A DNA stretch of 64,000 nucleotides from Amycolatopsis acidiphila (lineage in GTDB: Bacteria; Actinomycetota; Actinomycetes; Mycobacteriales; Pseudonocardiaceae), in the NCBI RefSeq assembly GCF_021391495.1, contig NZ_CP090063.1, positions 3,968,001 through 4,032,000 of the forward strand, given 5' to 3'. Both the position numbers and the translations under genes were made by a program. Position 1 is the stretch's first letter. Each line of letters begins with the position of its first letter. The notes under the pieces are model-generated. The model saw only the letters and a list, made by a program, of their open reading frames with translations. It did no database searches and had not been told where the DNA came from. Shown here piece after piece: positions 1 through 8,610 of this stretch.

Positions 1-1003
1 CCGCGTTCGCGCCGAGCACGTCGCCGGAGAGCTGGGCCGCGCGCAGTGCGTCGCGGTCGACCAGCAGCGCCTTGGCGGTCGCCTCCTGCACGTTCAGCAC
101 CGAGCGGATGACCGCCGGGATCTTCGTCTCGATGTTGTGGCACTGGTCGAGCATGAAGTTGATGCCGTAGGACGGGTCGAGCGCGCCCCCGCGGACGATC
201 TCGTACATGATCCGGAACAGCTGGAACGGGTCCGCCGCACCGGCCATCAGGTCGTCGTCGGCGTAGAAGCGCGAGTTGAAGTCGAACGCGCCCAGCTTTC
301 CGGCCCGCAACAGGAACGCGACGATGAACTCGATGTTCGTGCCCGGCGCGTGGTGGCCGGTGTCGATGCACACCGTCGCCTTCGGGCCGAGCTCCAGGCA
401 GTGCGCGTAGGACGTGCCCCAGTCGGGCACGTCGGTGGCGTAGAACGCGGGCTCGAACAGCTTGTACTCCAGCAGCATCCGCTGGTCGTCGCCGAGCCGC
501 CCGTAGGTCTCGCGCAGCGCCTCGGCCAGGCGGTCCTGCCGGTCGCGCAGGTCGTCCTGACCGGGGTAGTTCAGGCCGTCGGCGAACCACAGCTTCAGAT
601 CGCGCGAGCCCGTGGCGTCCATGATGGAGACCGCCTCGAGCAGGTGGTCGGTGGCCTTGCGGCGGATGCCCGGGTCGGGGTTGGTCACCGAGCCGAGCTT
701 GTAGTCCTCGTCCTGGAAGACGTTGGTGTTGATGGCGCCGATCCGCACGCCGAGGTCCGCCGCGTAGCGGGTCAGCGCACCGAAGTCTTCGACCCGGTCC
801 CACGGGATGTGCAGCGCGACGCTCGGCGCCACCCCGGTGAACCGGTGCACCGTCGCCGCGTCCGCGATCTTCTCCTCCGGCGTGCGGGGCACGCCCGGCT
901 GCGGGAACACCTTGAACCGGGTGCCGGAGTTGGCGTAACCCCACGACGGGGTCTCGATCCGCTGCGCCCGCAGGGCTTGCTTCACAGCCGTTAGGTCGGT
1001 CAA
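1..1003 (-). CDS. rhaI: L-rhamnose isomerase, 3' part cut by the window edge
   Basis: Cytoplasmic isomerase converting L-rhamnose to L-rhamnulose, the first catabolic step. About 334 residues are visible; the C-terminus lies beyond position 1. The reading contains the metal-binding stretches expected for the Pseudomonas-type RhaI TIM barrel: an EYKLFEP segment with the Glu ligand, CIDTGHH with Asp and His, and FDFNSRFYADDD. I chose the TTG at 1003 because a GAAGGAAAG ribosome site lies about 9 bases upstream and the protein then begins MTDLTAVKQALRAQRIETP; an in-frame GTG at 1012 overlaps the rhaM stop as GTGA and is the alternative. It is the last visible gene of the rha operon, behind rhaM. 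Identity is confident; the exact start is not. Confidence 0.93.
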   Translation of the reverse strand, partial: MTDLTAVKQALRAQRIETPSWGYANSGTRFKVFPQPGVPRTPEEKIADAATVHRFTGVAPSVALHIPWDRVEDFGALTRYAADLGVRIGAINTNVFQDEDYKLGSVTNPDPGIRRKATDHLLEAVSIMDATGSRDLKLWFADGLNYPGQDDLRDRQDRLAEALRETYGRLGDDQRMLLEYKLFEPAFYATDVPDWGTSYAHCLELGPKATVCIDTGHHAPGTNIEFIVAFLLRAGKLGAFDFNSRFYADDDLMAGAADPFQLFRIMYEIVRGGALDPSYGINFMLDQCHNIETKIPAVIRSVLNVQEATAKALLVDRDALRAAQLSGDVLGANA

Positions 1004-1008
1004 AACGA

Positions 1009-1338
1009 TCACTTTCCTTCTTCCAGGTGGAAGACCTCTTCGAGCAGCAGGAACCCCTCGTCGGGGCCGCGCCCGTCCAGGCCGGTGAAAAACTCCGCCA
1101 TCTCCGCCTGCCAGCGGGCGTTGACCTCGGTGCGGGCCATCGCCGCCTGGGCGGCTTCGAGGTCTTCGGCCTCCACATAGCCCACGAGCAGCCCGTCGTC
1201 GCGCAGGAACAGCGAATAGTTGTGCCAGCCGGTGTCGCGCAGCGCCTGCTGCATCTCCGGCCACACCGCGCGGTGCCGCCCGGCGTACTCGGCCATCCGC
1301 TCGGGCTTCACCCGCAGGCAGAAGCAGTACCGTGCCAC
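1009..1338 (-). CDS. rhaM: L-rhamnose mutarotase
   Basis: A 109-residue protein of the RhaM/YiiL family, which interconverts alpha and beta anomers of L-rhamnose so that the isomerase is supplied with its preferred form. The sequence opens MARYCFCLRVKPERMAEYAGRH and has the family features R-x-H-x-x-VWPE, HNYSLFLR and a C-terminal EEVFHL. Length is as usual for the family (about 104-110). GTG start with AAGGA eight bases upstream. It sits between the binding-protein gene and rhaI, separated from rhaS by a GC-rich hairpin and coupled to rhaI by a short overlap or 5-base gap, so it belongs to the same transcript. Confidence 0.95.
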   Translation of the reverse strand: MARYCFCLRVKPERMAEYAGRHRAVWPEMQQALRDTGWHNYSLFLRDDGLLVGYVEAEDLEAAQAAMARTEVNARWQAEMAEFFTGLDGRGPDEGFLLLEEVFHLEEGK

Positions 1339-1356
1339 GCTCAGTCCTTTGTGGAG

Positions 1357-1390
1357 TCCGGCCGGGCCGCGACCCCGCGGCCCGGCCGGA
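1357..1390. terminator. Perfect GC-rich hairpin between rhaS and rhaM
   Basis: A 14-base perfect inverted repeat (1357-1370 with 1377-1390) around a 6-base loop. No T-run follows on either strand, so it is unlikely to stop transcription fully. Its place directly after the binding-protein gene fits a 3' mRNA stabiliser that leaves rhaS more abundant than the genes after it. That function is inference. Confidence 0.6.
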
Positions 1391-1397
1391 AGTGCCG

Positions 1398-2462
1398 TCA
1401 GAAGTTGTACTGGTCGATGTTCTTGCTGTCGAACACGGTCGGCGGGCCGAGCACGATCTCGCCGCCCGCACCGATCGTGTACTCACCGAGCTTGCCCGCC
1501 TTGAACTTCTGGCCCTCGGCACCGGTGATCTGACCCGAGGCCAGCGCGACACCCGCGTAGGCGGCGAGGTAGCCGATGTCGGCCGGGTTCCAGAGCGCGA
1601 ACTCCTTGGCCGTGCCGTCCTTGACGTACTCGCGCATCTGGTTCGGGGTGCCGAGACCGGTCACCGCGACCCTGCCCTTGTAGCTGGAGGAGGAGATGTA
1701 GCGCGCGGCCGCCGCGATGCCGACGGTGGTCGGTGAGACGATGACCTTCAGGTTCGGGAACGACTGCAGCAGGCCCTGCGCCTCCTGGAACGACTTCTGG
1801 TCGTCGTCGTTGCCGTAGGCGATCTTGTCCAGCTTCAGGCCCGCGTACTCCGGCTTGGCCAGCTCCTGCTTGACCACGTCGATCCACGCGTTCTGGTTGG
1901 TGGCGTTCGGCGTCGCGGACAGAATGGCGATCTCACCGGATCCGCCGGCCAGCTCGCTCGCCATCTTCACCAGCTGCTCGCCGATGCCCTGCGTGGTGGC
2001 CTGGTTGATGAACACGTCGCGGCAGTCCTTCGCCGCGTCGGAGTCGAACGCCACGACCTTGATGCCGGCGCTGCGCGCCTGGTTCAGCGACGGGCACACC
2101 GCGTTCGGGTCGTTCGCGGCGATGCCGATCACGTCCTGCTGCTGCTGGATCAGCGTGTTGATGTAGCTGACCTGCGAGGAGGCGCTGGCGTCGTTCGGGC
2201 CGACCAGCTTGTACTCGCCCTTGAGCTCGTCGAGCGCGACCTTGCCGCCGCCGACCTCGATGTCCGAGTACGGGTTGTTGAGCTGCTTGGGCAGGAACGC
2301 CATCTTCACGCCCTGCTTGGACGCCGCGTTCGGGTCGGCCTGCGCGGTCGACTGCGGGGCGGCCCCGGAGGAGCTGCTGTCGTTCTTGGTGGTGCCACCG
2401 CAGGCGGCGAGCGTCACCACCAGGGCCGCTGACACCGCGCCGGCGAGGAGTCGTCTGGTCAT
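1398..2462 (-). CDS. rhaS: Rhamnose ABC transporter substrate-binding lipoprotein
   Basis: A 354-residue periplasmic-binding protein of the sugar-binding (PBP1, RbsB/XylF-like) family. The start MTRRLLAGAVSAALVVTLAACGG gives a lipoprotein signal with lipobox LAAC, followed by a Ser-rich linker, then the binding domain with motifs such as NNPY near the start, ANDPNAV, FDSDA and VTGLGTP. Upstream AGAAAGG is a good ribosome site, 8-9 bases from the ATG; the open frame continues farther upstream, but that extension lies antisense-like inside rhaQ and lacks family similarity. It is anchored outside the cell and delivers rhamnose to RhaPQT. The RhaS assignment rests on the adjoining rhaM and rhaI genes. 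Confidence 0.9.
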   Translation of the reverse strand: MTRRLLAGAVSAALVVTLAACGGTTKNDSSSSGAAPQSTAQADPNAASKQGVKMAFLPKQLNNPYSDIEVGGGKVALDELKGEYKLVGPNDASASSQVSYINTLIQQQQDVIGIAANDPNAVCPSLNQARSAGIKVVAFDSDAAKDCRDVFINQATTQGIGEQLVKMASELAGGSGEIAILSATPNATNQNAWIDVVKQELAKPEYAGLKLDKIAYGNDDDQKSFQEAQGLLQSFPNLKVIVSPTTVGIAAAARYISSSSYKGRVAVTGLGTPNQMREYVKDGTAKEFALWNPADIGYLAAYAGVALASGQITGAEGQKFKAGKLGEYTIGAGGEIVLGPPTVFDSKNIDQYNF

Positions 2463-2476
2463 GGACGGTTGCCTTT

Positions 2477-3469
2477 CTAGGTGGTCGCCCGGCGCCCGAG
2501 ATGGGCCCGGGTTCGGGTGACGATGTTCGGCAGGAGTACCGAGATGATCAGGAGTGCGCCGGTGACGATGTTGAGCGCCTCGTTCGACACGTCCTGCAGC
2601 CGCAGCGCGTTCTGCAGGGTGCCGAGCAGCACCACGCCGGCCAGCACGCCGGGTAGCGTGCCCTTGCCGCCGAAGATGGACACGCCGCCCAGCAGCACGG
2701 CGGCCACGACGGCCAGTTCGAGCCCGGAGCCGTTGTCGGCGCGGGCACTGGAGTAGCGCAGCGTCCACAGCACACCGGCCAGGCCGGCGACGGCGCCGCT
2801 GACCACGTAGAGCCAGAACTTCAGCCGCCCGACCCGGATGCCGGCGAAGCGGGCCGCCTGCTCGCCCGCCCCGGCGGCGAACACCGCGCGCCCGACCGGG
2901 GTCGCGTGCAGCACCAGACCGAAGACCAGCGCGAGGACCACCAGCGGGATCAGCAGGTTCGGGATCGGCCCGCCGCCGATCGTCCCGGTGACCCAGGTCG
3001 TGTAGGCACGCGGGAAGTCCGCGACGGCGTTGTCGCCGAGCACGACGAACGCCAGGCCGCGGTAGAGCGCGAGAGTACCGATGGTGACCGCGAGCGAGGG
3101 CAGCTTGAGCACGGTGACGAAGAAGCCGTTCAGCGCGCCGAGCACCGCCCCCAGGACGACGCACAGCGGCATGATCGACTCGATCGTCATGCCCTTGTCC
3201 CACAGGTCGCCCATCACCGCCGAGGTGAGCCCGAGGGTGCTGGCGACCGACAGGTCGATCTCGCCGGTGACGATCACGAACGTCATCGGCAGCGCCACCA
3301 GTGCGATGGGCAGCAGGTCCAGCAGCAGGAACGTGAAGTTGCGGCTGGTGCCGAAGTTCTCCACGGTTCCGGAGGCGATCACCAGCACGACGACGGTGAT
3401 CACGATGACGGCCGCGTCCCAGCTCGCCAGGCGGGAGAGCCAGGCAGGCCGTGTCCCCTTGTCAGACAT
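2477..3469 (-). CDS. rhaQ: Rhamnose ABC transporter permease
   Basis: A 330-residue integral membrane protein of the BPD_transp_2 (RbsC-like) family, with about eight to ten hydrophobic helices beginning at ITVVVLVIASGTVENF. The family stretch GEIDLSVASTLGL lies near residue 80, and LLGGVSIFGGKGTLPGVLAG near residue 265 is the C-terminal hallmark of sugar permeases. The ATG overlaps the end of rhaP by 8 bases. With RhaP it forms the channel of the importer. Which of the two permeases is P or Q is by gene order only. Confidence 0.9.
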   Translation of the reverse strand: MSDKGTRPAWLSRLASWDAAVIVITVVVLVIASGTVENFGTSRNFTFLLLDLLPIALVALPMTFVIVTGEIDLSVASTLGLTSAVMGDLWDKGMTIESIMPLCVVLGAVLGALNGFFVTVLKLPSLAVTIGTLALYRGLAFVVLGDNAVADFPRAYTTWVTGTIGGGPIPNLLIPLVVLALVFGLVLHATPVGRAVFAAGAGEQAARFAGIRVGRLKFWLYVVSGAVAGLAGVLWTLRYSSARADNGSGLELAVVAAVLLGGVSIFGGKGTLPGVLAGVVLLGTLQNALRLQDVSNEALNIVTGALLIISVLLPNIVTRTRAHLGRRATT

Positions 3470-4505
3470 GGGAGGCCCTCTTCTTCAGTGCTTTCGCGAC
3501 CCGGACCGCGACGAGCCGGTCGGCGCCGATGGCCAGCAGGATCAGCGCGCCGACGATGGCCTGCTGCCAGAACTGGTTGATGTCGAGCACGGCGAGCGCG
3601 CTGCCGATGACGGTCAGCAGCAGCGCGCCGAGGCCCGCGCCCCACACCGAGCCACTGCCGCCGAACACCGCGACCCCGCCGACCACGGCGGCCGCGACCA
3701 CGTTGAGCTCGTAGCCGGTGCCCGCGGCGGCGTCGATGGTGCCGAACCGCGCGGCGAACAGCACGCCGGCGACCCCGGCGAGGGCGCCGCTGACGACGAA
3801 CGCGGCGATCATGTTGCGGCCGACCTTGATGCCGGCCAGCTCCGCGGCCTGCGGGCTCGAGCCCATCGCGTACAGCTCGCGCCCGGCGCGGTAGTTGCGC
3901 AGCACGATCCCGGCCACGACGAGCACGATCACCGCGATCAGCACGAGCCACGGGATGTCCAGGATCGACTCGTGCCCGAAGGACAGGAACGAGCCGGGCA
4001 GCCGGTCGGCGTTGATCTGCTGGCCGCCGGCCCAGAAGTAGACGACCCCGCGGTAGGCGTAGAGCGTGCCGAGGGTGACCACCAGCGCGGGCACCTGGCC
4101 GAACCGCACGAGCACGCCGTTGAGCAGCCCGCAGACCGCGCCGACGGCGAGCCCGCCCAGCAGCGCCACGATCACCGGCAGGCCCTGGTGCTCCCGCAGC
4201 AGCGAGCCGACCGCGAACGCCGAGAGGCCGAGCACGGAGCCGACGGACAGGTCGATGTTGCGGGTGATCATCACGATCGCCTGCCCGACGGCCAGCACCG
4301 CGAGGATCGCCGTGCCGAGCAGGATGTCGCGGATGCTCTGCCCGGAGAGGAAGCGGGAGTTCTGCGTCGCGGTGAACGCGACCAGCACGATGAGCGCGAG
4401 CACGATGCCCGACTCGCGGGCCTTGAACACGGTCCCGAACACCGAACGCCCTCCCGGTGCCCTCGCCTCGCGCGGCGCGGGTGCCGCCACCTCGGTCGCG
4501 TTCAC
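3462..4505 (-). CDS. rhaP: Rhamnose ABC transporter permease
   Basis: A 347-residue RbsC-like permease starting VNATEVAAPAPREARAP. The GTG start at 4505 overlaps the rhaT stop as GTGA, which decides the start; the upstream open frame is a shadow of rhaT. About ten hydrophobic segments are visible. NIDLSVGSVLGLSA near residue 100 and VVGGVAVFGGSGSVWGAGLGALLL near residue 270 match the paralogous motifs in RhaQ. The N-terminal 35 residues are Pro/Ala/Arg-rich and cytoplasmic. It pairs with RhaQ to form the membrane channel driven by RhaT. Confidence 0.9.
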   Translation of the reverse strand: MNATEVAAPAPREARAPGGRSVFGTVFKARESGIVLALIVLVAFTATQNSRFLSGQSIRDILLGTAILAVLAVGQAIVMITRNIDLSVGSVLGLSAFAVGSLLREHQGLPVIVALLGGLAVGAVCGLLNGVLVRFGQVPALVVTLGTLYAYRGVVYFWAGGQQINADRLPGSFLSFGHESILDIPWLVLIAVIVLVVAGIVLRNYRAGRELYAMGSSPQAAELAGIKVGRNMIAAFVVSGALAGVAGVLFAARFGTIDAAAGTGYELNVVAAAVVGGVAVFGGSGSVWGAGLGALLLTVIGSALAVLDINQFWQQAIVGALILLAIGADRLVAVRVAKALKKRASHV

Positions 4506-6019
4506 GCCGCCGCCCCCTGTCCCATCGCGGCGAACATCACCGAGTCCTCGCCGGCCTCGGCGCGCGGGATCTCCGCCACGATGCGGCCTTCCCGCATCAC
4601 GAGCACGCGGTCGGCCATGCCCAGCACCTCGGGCAGCTCGGAGGACACCATCACCACCGCGACACCCTCGGCCGCCAGCGCCGACATCAGCCGGTGCACC
4701 TCGGCCTTGGTGCCGACGTCGATGCCGCGGGTCGGCTCGTCCACGATCAGCACCTTCGGCGCCATCGAGAGCCACTTCGCGAGTACGACCTTCTGCTGGT
4801 TGCCGCCCGAGAGCGTGCCGACCGTGTCGCCGAGGCGGCCGTACTTGGTCCGCAGCCGCTGCGTCCAGCGCAGCGCCTCCCGCCGCTCCCCCGGGCCGAA
4901 CAGGAAGCCGAGCTTCGACAGCGCACGCGAGCGCGGCAGCGTCACGTTCCGCTCGATCGAGAGGTCCATGATCAGTCCTTGCTGGCGCCGGTCCTCCGGG
5001 ACGAGCGCCATGCCGGCCGCCATGGCCGCGCGCGGGGAGTTCGCCTTCAGCCGCTTGCCGCCCAGCCGGACCGTGCCGGAGTCGCGCTCGTCGACGCCGA
5101 AGACCGCCTGCACGACCTCGGACCGGCCGGAGCCGACGAGCCCGGCGAAGGCCACGATCTCCCCGGCCCGTACCGAGAACGAGACGTCGCGGAACACGCC
5201 CTCGCGGGAGAGCCCCTCCACCTCGAGCACGACCGCGCCGGGCTCGACGTCCTGTTTCGGGAACAGCGCGTCGAGCTCACGCCCCACCATCCGCCGCACC
5301 ATCTCCTCGACGGTGAGCTCGTCCATCGGGTCGGTCGAGACGTGCCTGCCGTCGCGCATGATCGTCACGCGCTGACACAGCTGGGCGATCTCCTCGAAGC
5401 GGTGGGAGATGAACATGATGGCCGCGCCCTCTTCGCGCAGCGCCCGCGCGACCGAGAACAGCCGCTCGACCTCGACGAGGCTCAGCGCCGCGGTCGGCTC
5501 GTCCATGATCAGCACCCGCGCGTCCGCGGACAGTGCCTTGGCGATCTCCACGATCTGCTGGTCGGCGATCGACAGCCCGCGGGCCGGGCGCGCCGGGTCG
5601 ATCCGCACCCCGAGCCGGGCGAACAGCTGCTCGGCCTCGGCGCGGATCGCCGCGCGGTCGATCATGCCCAGGCTCCGGCGCGGATGCCTGCCCATCACGA
5701 TGTTCTCCGCGACCGACAGGTCGGGGAACAGCGTGGGCTCCTGGTAGATGACCGCGATCCCGGCGGCCTTGGCGTCGGCGGGCGAGGCGAACTCGACGGG
5801 CTCGCCGTCGACCAGCAGCGTGCCGCTGTCCGGGCGGTGGACACCGGCGAGCATCTTGACGATCGTCGACTTGCCCGCGCCGTTCTCCCCGACCAGCGCG
5901 TGGGCCTCGCCCGGGTAGAGCGGGAACGAGACTCCGGCGACGGCGGCCACCGCGCCGAACGACTTCGTGACGCCGCTGACCTCCAGCAAGGGCACTCGCC
6001 CCCGGTCCTGCCGCTCCAT
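4502..6019 (-). CDS. rhaT: Rhamnose ABC transporter ATP-binding protein (two NBDs)
   Basis: A 505-residue fused double ATPase of the carbohydrate CUT2 type (RbsA/MglA-like). NBD1 has Walker A GENGAGKST, the variant signature LSIADQQ and Walker B VLIMDEPTAAL. NBD2 has the degenerate Walker A GLVGSGRSE typical of CUT2 proteins, an intact LSGGNQQ signature and Walker B LIVDEPTRGID. I start at the ATG at 6019 because GGAGG sits 6 bases upstream; a longer frame from 6046 would add nine residues that overlap the operator-like site. First gene of the rha operon. The symbol follows rhizobial and actinobacterial rhamnose ABC nomenclature, not the E. coli symporter RhaT. Confidence 0.92.
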   Translation of the reverse strand: MERQDRGRVPLLEVSGVTKSFGAVAAVAGVSFPLYPGEAHALVGENGAGKSTIVKMLAGVHRPDSGTLLVDGEPVEFASPADAKAAGIAVIYQEPTLFPDLSVAENIVMGRHPRRSLGMIDRAAIRAEAEQLFARLGVRIDPARPARGLSIADQQIVEIAKALSADARVLIMDEPTAALSLVEVERLFSVARALREEGAAIMFISHRFEEIAQLCQRVTIMRDGRHVSTDPMDELTVEEMVRRMVGRELDALFPKQDVEPGAVVLEVEGLSREGVFRDVSFSVRAGEIVAFAGLVGSGRSEVVQAVFGVDERDSGTVRLGGKRLKANSPRAAMAAGMALVPEDRRQQGLIMDLSIERNVTLPRSRALSKLGFLFGPGERREALRWTQRLRTKYGRLGDTVGTLSGGNQQKVVLAKWLSMAPKVLIVDEPTRGIDVGTKAEVHRLMSALAAEGVAVVMVSSELPEVLGMADRVLVMREGRIVAEIPRAEAGEDSVMFAAMGQGAAA

Positions 6020-6033
6020 CGCGACCTCCGGAA

Positions 6034-6045
6034 TGAAAGGTTTCA
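6034..6045. promoter_or_regulatory. LacI-type operator-like site upstream of rhaT
   Basis: TGAAAGGTTTCA has 5-base half sites TGAAA/TTTCA around a GG centre. It lies 10-21 bases downstream of the inferred transcription start of the rha operon and next to the rhaT ribosome site. A related site occurs before the lacI-type gene. Assignment to the adjacent regulator is inference. Confidence 0.55.
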
Positions 6046-6061
6046 CAAACCTGGCGCGGTG

Positions 6062-6091
6062 ACGCTACTATGCAGCGGATCACAATGTCAA
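6062..6091 (-). promoter_or_regulatory. Promoter of the rha operon
   Basis: On the minus strand a consensus -35 TTGACA (6091-6086) is followed after 18 bases by TAGCGT (6067-6062), an actinobacterial TAnnnT -10. This would start transcription near 6055, just before the operator-like palindrome. Confidence 0.6.
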
Positions 6092-6165
6092 TCAACTCGA
6101 AAATGCCCAGTCCAGAAGGGGTTCTCTCGCGCCCGATCGCGCATTGCGACCAGCATCCACCTCGC

Positions 6166-6177
6166 TGTTACGTTTCA
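6166..6177. promoter_or_regulatory. LacI-type operator-like site upstream of the regulator gene
   Basis: TGTTACGTTTCA shares the CG centre and TTTCA half site of LacI/GalR operators; its other half (TGTTA) is imperfect. It lies immediately before the GGAGG ribosome site of the regulator gene, which fits autoregulation. Confidence 0.5.
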
Positions 6178-6191
6178 ACGGAGGCAACCCC

Positions 6192-7247
6192 ATGACGGTC
6201 CAAGGCTCCAACGAGACCGGCCCGGCCGGAGTCCGCGCCGCGGGCATCAAGGACGTGGCCGCCGCCGCGGGCGTCTCGCTCGGCACGGTGTCGAACGTCC
6301 TCAACCGGCCCGACCGGGTCAGCCCGCGGACCAGGGCCAAGGTGGAGGCCGCGATGGCCGAGCTGCGGTTCGTGCGCAACGAGTCGGCCCGCCAGCTGCG
6401 GGCCGGGCGGAGCCGGATCCTCGCCTACGTGATGCTCGACGGCAGCAACCCGTTCTTCACCGACGTCGCGGCGGGCATGGAGGACGCCGCCGACGAGAGC
6501 GACCTGTCGTTGTTCCTGTGCAACAGCGACAACCGGGCCGAACGGGAAACCGCCTACCTGAACAGGCTCGAGCAGCAGCGGGTGCAGGGCATCCTGGTGA
6601 CCCCGGTGGACCCGGACGCGACGACGCTCGACGAGACGGTGCTGCGGGGCACACCGGTGGTGATCGTCGACCGCACCCGCGACTCGGCCACGCACTGCTC
6701 GGTCGCGGTGGACGACGTGCACGGCGGCGAGATCGCGGTGCAGCACCTGATCGAGAGGGGGCACCAGCGGATCGCCTTCATCGGCAGTCCCGGCACACTC
6801 GGCCAGGTCCGCGACCGCCGCGAGGGGGCGTTGCGCGCCCTGCGCGCGGCGGGACTGTCCGAAGATCACCTCGTCGACCTCACGACGGCGACCCTCACCG
6901 TGGCCGACGGGCGTAACGCCGGCGAGCGGCTGGCCGGGCTCCCGGCGCCGGTCCGGCCGACCGCGGCGTTCTGCGCCAACGACCTGATCGCGCTCGGGCT
7001 GCTGCAGACGTGCGTGAGCCTGCACCTGCGGGTGCCCGACGACCTCGCGATCGTCGGCTACGACGACATCGACTTCGCCGCCGCGGCCGCCGTGCCCCTC
7101 ACCTCGGTCCGGCAGCCGCGACGGCAGCTCGGGCACACCGCGGCGGAGCTGCTGCTGCAGGAGACGACGAACCCCGACCACGAGCACCAGCAGGTGGTGT
7201 TCACCCCGGAACTGGTCGTCCGGGTCTCGACGCATCCCTCCTCCTGA
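6192..7247 (+). CDS. LacI-family transcriptional regulator of rhamnose genes
   Basis: A 351-residue LacI/GalR regulator. Residues about 14-60 form the helix-turn-helix and hinge: IKDVAAAAGVSLGTVSNVLNRP, then RVSPRTRAKVEAAM. The remainder is a PBP1-like sensor domain with FLCNSDN, VDRTRD, ERGHQRIAFIGSPG and GYDDIDFAAAA. Start ATG 6192 has GGAGG 8 bases upstream; an in-frame ATG at 6144 has no ribosome site and would lie before the operator. It diverges from the rha operon, sharing the 172-base intergenic region with two operator-like sites. Most likely it represses rhaTPQSMI in the absence of rhamnose or rhamnulose; the ligand is not deducible from sequence. Confidence 0.88.
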   Translation: MTVQGSNETGPAGVRAAGIKDVAAAAGVSLGTVSNVLNRPDRVSPRTRAKVEAAMAELRFVRNESARQLRAGRSRILAYVMLDGSNPFFTDVAAGMEDAADESDLSLFLCNSDNRAERETAYLNRLEQQRVQGILVTPVDPDATTLDETVLRGTPVVIVDRTRDSATHCSVAVDDVHGGEIAVQHLIERGHQRIAFIGSPGTLGQVRDRREGALRALRAAGLSEDHLVDLTTATLTVADGRNAGERLAGLPAPVRPTAAFCANDLIALGLLQTCVSLHLRVPDDLAIVGYDDIDFAAAAAVPLTSVRQPRRQLGHTAAELLLQETTNPDHEHQQVVFTPELVVRVSTHPSS

Positions 7248-7375
7248 CCCGCCGCCCCGTTCGCCCGCGGGCGCAACCGCGAAAAGTCGGGTTTCCGCAT
7301 TTCCGATACACCTCCGAAACAGCGGGAAACGTGATCGACAAATAGTTCCGCGAAGTGGTTTAGTCGTATTTGGTC

Positions 7376-7411
7376 GTTTTCCCGGACGCTTTTCTGTGCG
7401 ATCGGGAAAAC
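7376..7411. promoter_or_regulatory. 9-base inverted repeat in the 7248-7562 gap, upstream of the ABC operon
   Basis: The 315-base gap is notably richer in A and T than its surroundings. It holds GTTTTCCCG (7376-7384) and its perfect complement CGGGAAAAC (7403-7411), 18 bases apart. Upstream, a possible promoter TCGACA - 18 - TTTAGT lies around 7336-7365. The repeat is far from the 7563 start codon and could be an operator or the leader structure of the transport operon. No gene is seen in the gap. Confidence 0.45.
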
Positions 7412-7562
7412 TGTCCTGATCATTCGGACCCCCTTCGATCACGATTCCGCTTCGAAGCACGGTGCGATCTGGTCTTCCCCGCCATCACGACAGAGGCTGA
7501 CCGGGATTCCCGGACCGACCGTCCGGACTTCCCGCTGGTACCGGCGAAAGGGATCGAAGCGG

Positions 7563-8558
7563 ATGGCAGCTCCGCTGGACATGTCCTCGACCGAGGCGCA
7601 GCCCGAATCCGTCGTCACCGGAATGGGCAAGGCGATCGAAGGCCGTTCGCTCGGGCAGATCGCCTGGTTGCGGCTGAAAAAGGACAAATGGGCAATGGCG
7701 GGTGGCGTCGTCGTCGCCCTGCTGATTCTCGGCGCGCTCGCCTCGCTGATCCTCAACGCGGTCGGCGCGCTGCGACCGGACACGTACCACCCGGACCTGA
7801 TCGACGCGACCTACGGCCGCCCGGTGGGCGCCTTCGGCGGGATCAGCTGGGCCCATCCCCTCGGCGTCGACCCGTCGAACGGGCGTGACCTGCTTTCCCG
7901 CGTGCTGGTGGGATCGCAGTTCTCCCTGCTCATCGCCGCGGGCTCCACGCTGGTGTCCGTGCTGATCGGGGTGACCATGGGACTGGTCGCCGGGTTCGCC
8001 GGCGGCTGGCTCGACAGCGCGATCAACTGGCTGATGAACGTGTTCCTCGCGTTCCCGCTGCTGCTGTTCGCGATCGCGCTCTCGGGCGTGGTGCAGCAGT
8101 CCGCGTTCGGGCTGTCGGGCAACGCGCTGCACGTGGCCGTGCTGATCTTCGTGATCGGGTTCTTCAACTGGCCCTACATCGGCCGCATCGTGCGCGGTCA
8201 GACGCTTTCTCTGCGGGAGCGGGAGTTCGTCGACGCCGCGCGCAGCCTCGGCGCCCGCAGCGGCTACATCCTGCGCCGCGAGCTGCTGCCCAACCTCCTC
8301 GCCCCGATCTTGGTCTATACCACGCTGCTGATCCCGACGAACATCCTGTTCGAGGCCGCACTGTCGTTCCTCGGCGTCGGCCTGCACCCGCCGACGCCCA
8401 GCTGGGGCGGGATGCTCTCGGACGCGGTCAGCAACGGCTCGTACTCTGCCGACCCGGAGTACGTGCTGGTCCCCGGCCTGGCGATCTTCCTGACGGTGAT
8501 GGCGTTCAACCTGCTCGGTGACGGGTTGCGCGACGCGCTCGACCCACGGGTCAGATAG
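7563..8558 (+). CDS. ABC transporter permease, DppC/OppC type
   Basis: A 331-residue inner-membrane permease of the peptide/nickel/opine family. After a 50-residue cytoplasmic N-terminus (GQIAWLRLKKDKWAMAGG, the OppC N-terminal segment) come about six helices; FVDAARSLGARSGYILRRELLPN is the EAA-type loop that contacts the ATPase. The C-terminal LGDGLRDALDPRVR is characteristic. Start at 7563 lacks a strong ribosome site, and ATG 7581 is an alternative. It is the first gene of an operon ordered permease C, binding protein, permease B, two ATPases; putting permease C first is unusual but not unknown. Confidence 0.88.
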   Translation: MAAPLDMSSTEAQPESVVTGMGKAIEGRSLGQIAWLRLKKDKWAMAGGVVVALLILGALASLILNAVGALRPDTYHPDLIDATYGRPVGAFGGISWAHPLGVDPSNGRDLLSRVLVGSQFSLLIAAGSTLVSVLIGVTMGLVAGFAGGWLDSAINWLMNVFLAFPLLLFAIALSGVVQQSAFGLSGNALHVAVLIFVIGFFNWPYIGRIVRGQTLSLREREFVDAARSLGARSGYILRRELLPNLLAPILVYTTLLIPTNILFEAALSFLGVGLHPPTPSWGGMLSDAVSNGSYSADPEYVLVPGLAIFLTVMAFNLLGDGLRDALDPRVR

Positions 8559-8610
8559 CACTTTCGGATTTCTCCTTTTCCCCACCGAGTACGAGGAGCG
8601 TGGTACACGC

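Noticed and set aside
1398..3203. 601-codon frame suggesting a fusion of rhaS with upstream sequence
   Set aside because: The upstream half lies inside rhaQ in another frame, while a lipoprotein signal and ribosome site mark the start at 2462.
4457..6916. 819-codon plus-strand open frame across rhaT and the lacI-type gene
   Set aside because: Composition is the Arg/Asp/His-rich pattern of an antisense GC frame; no domain, no ribosome site, and it runs over two well-supported genes.
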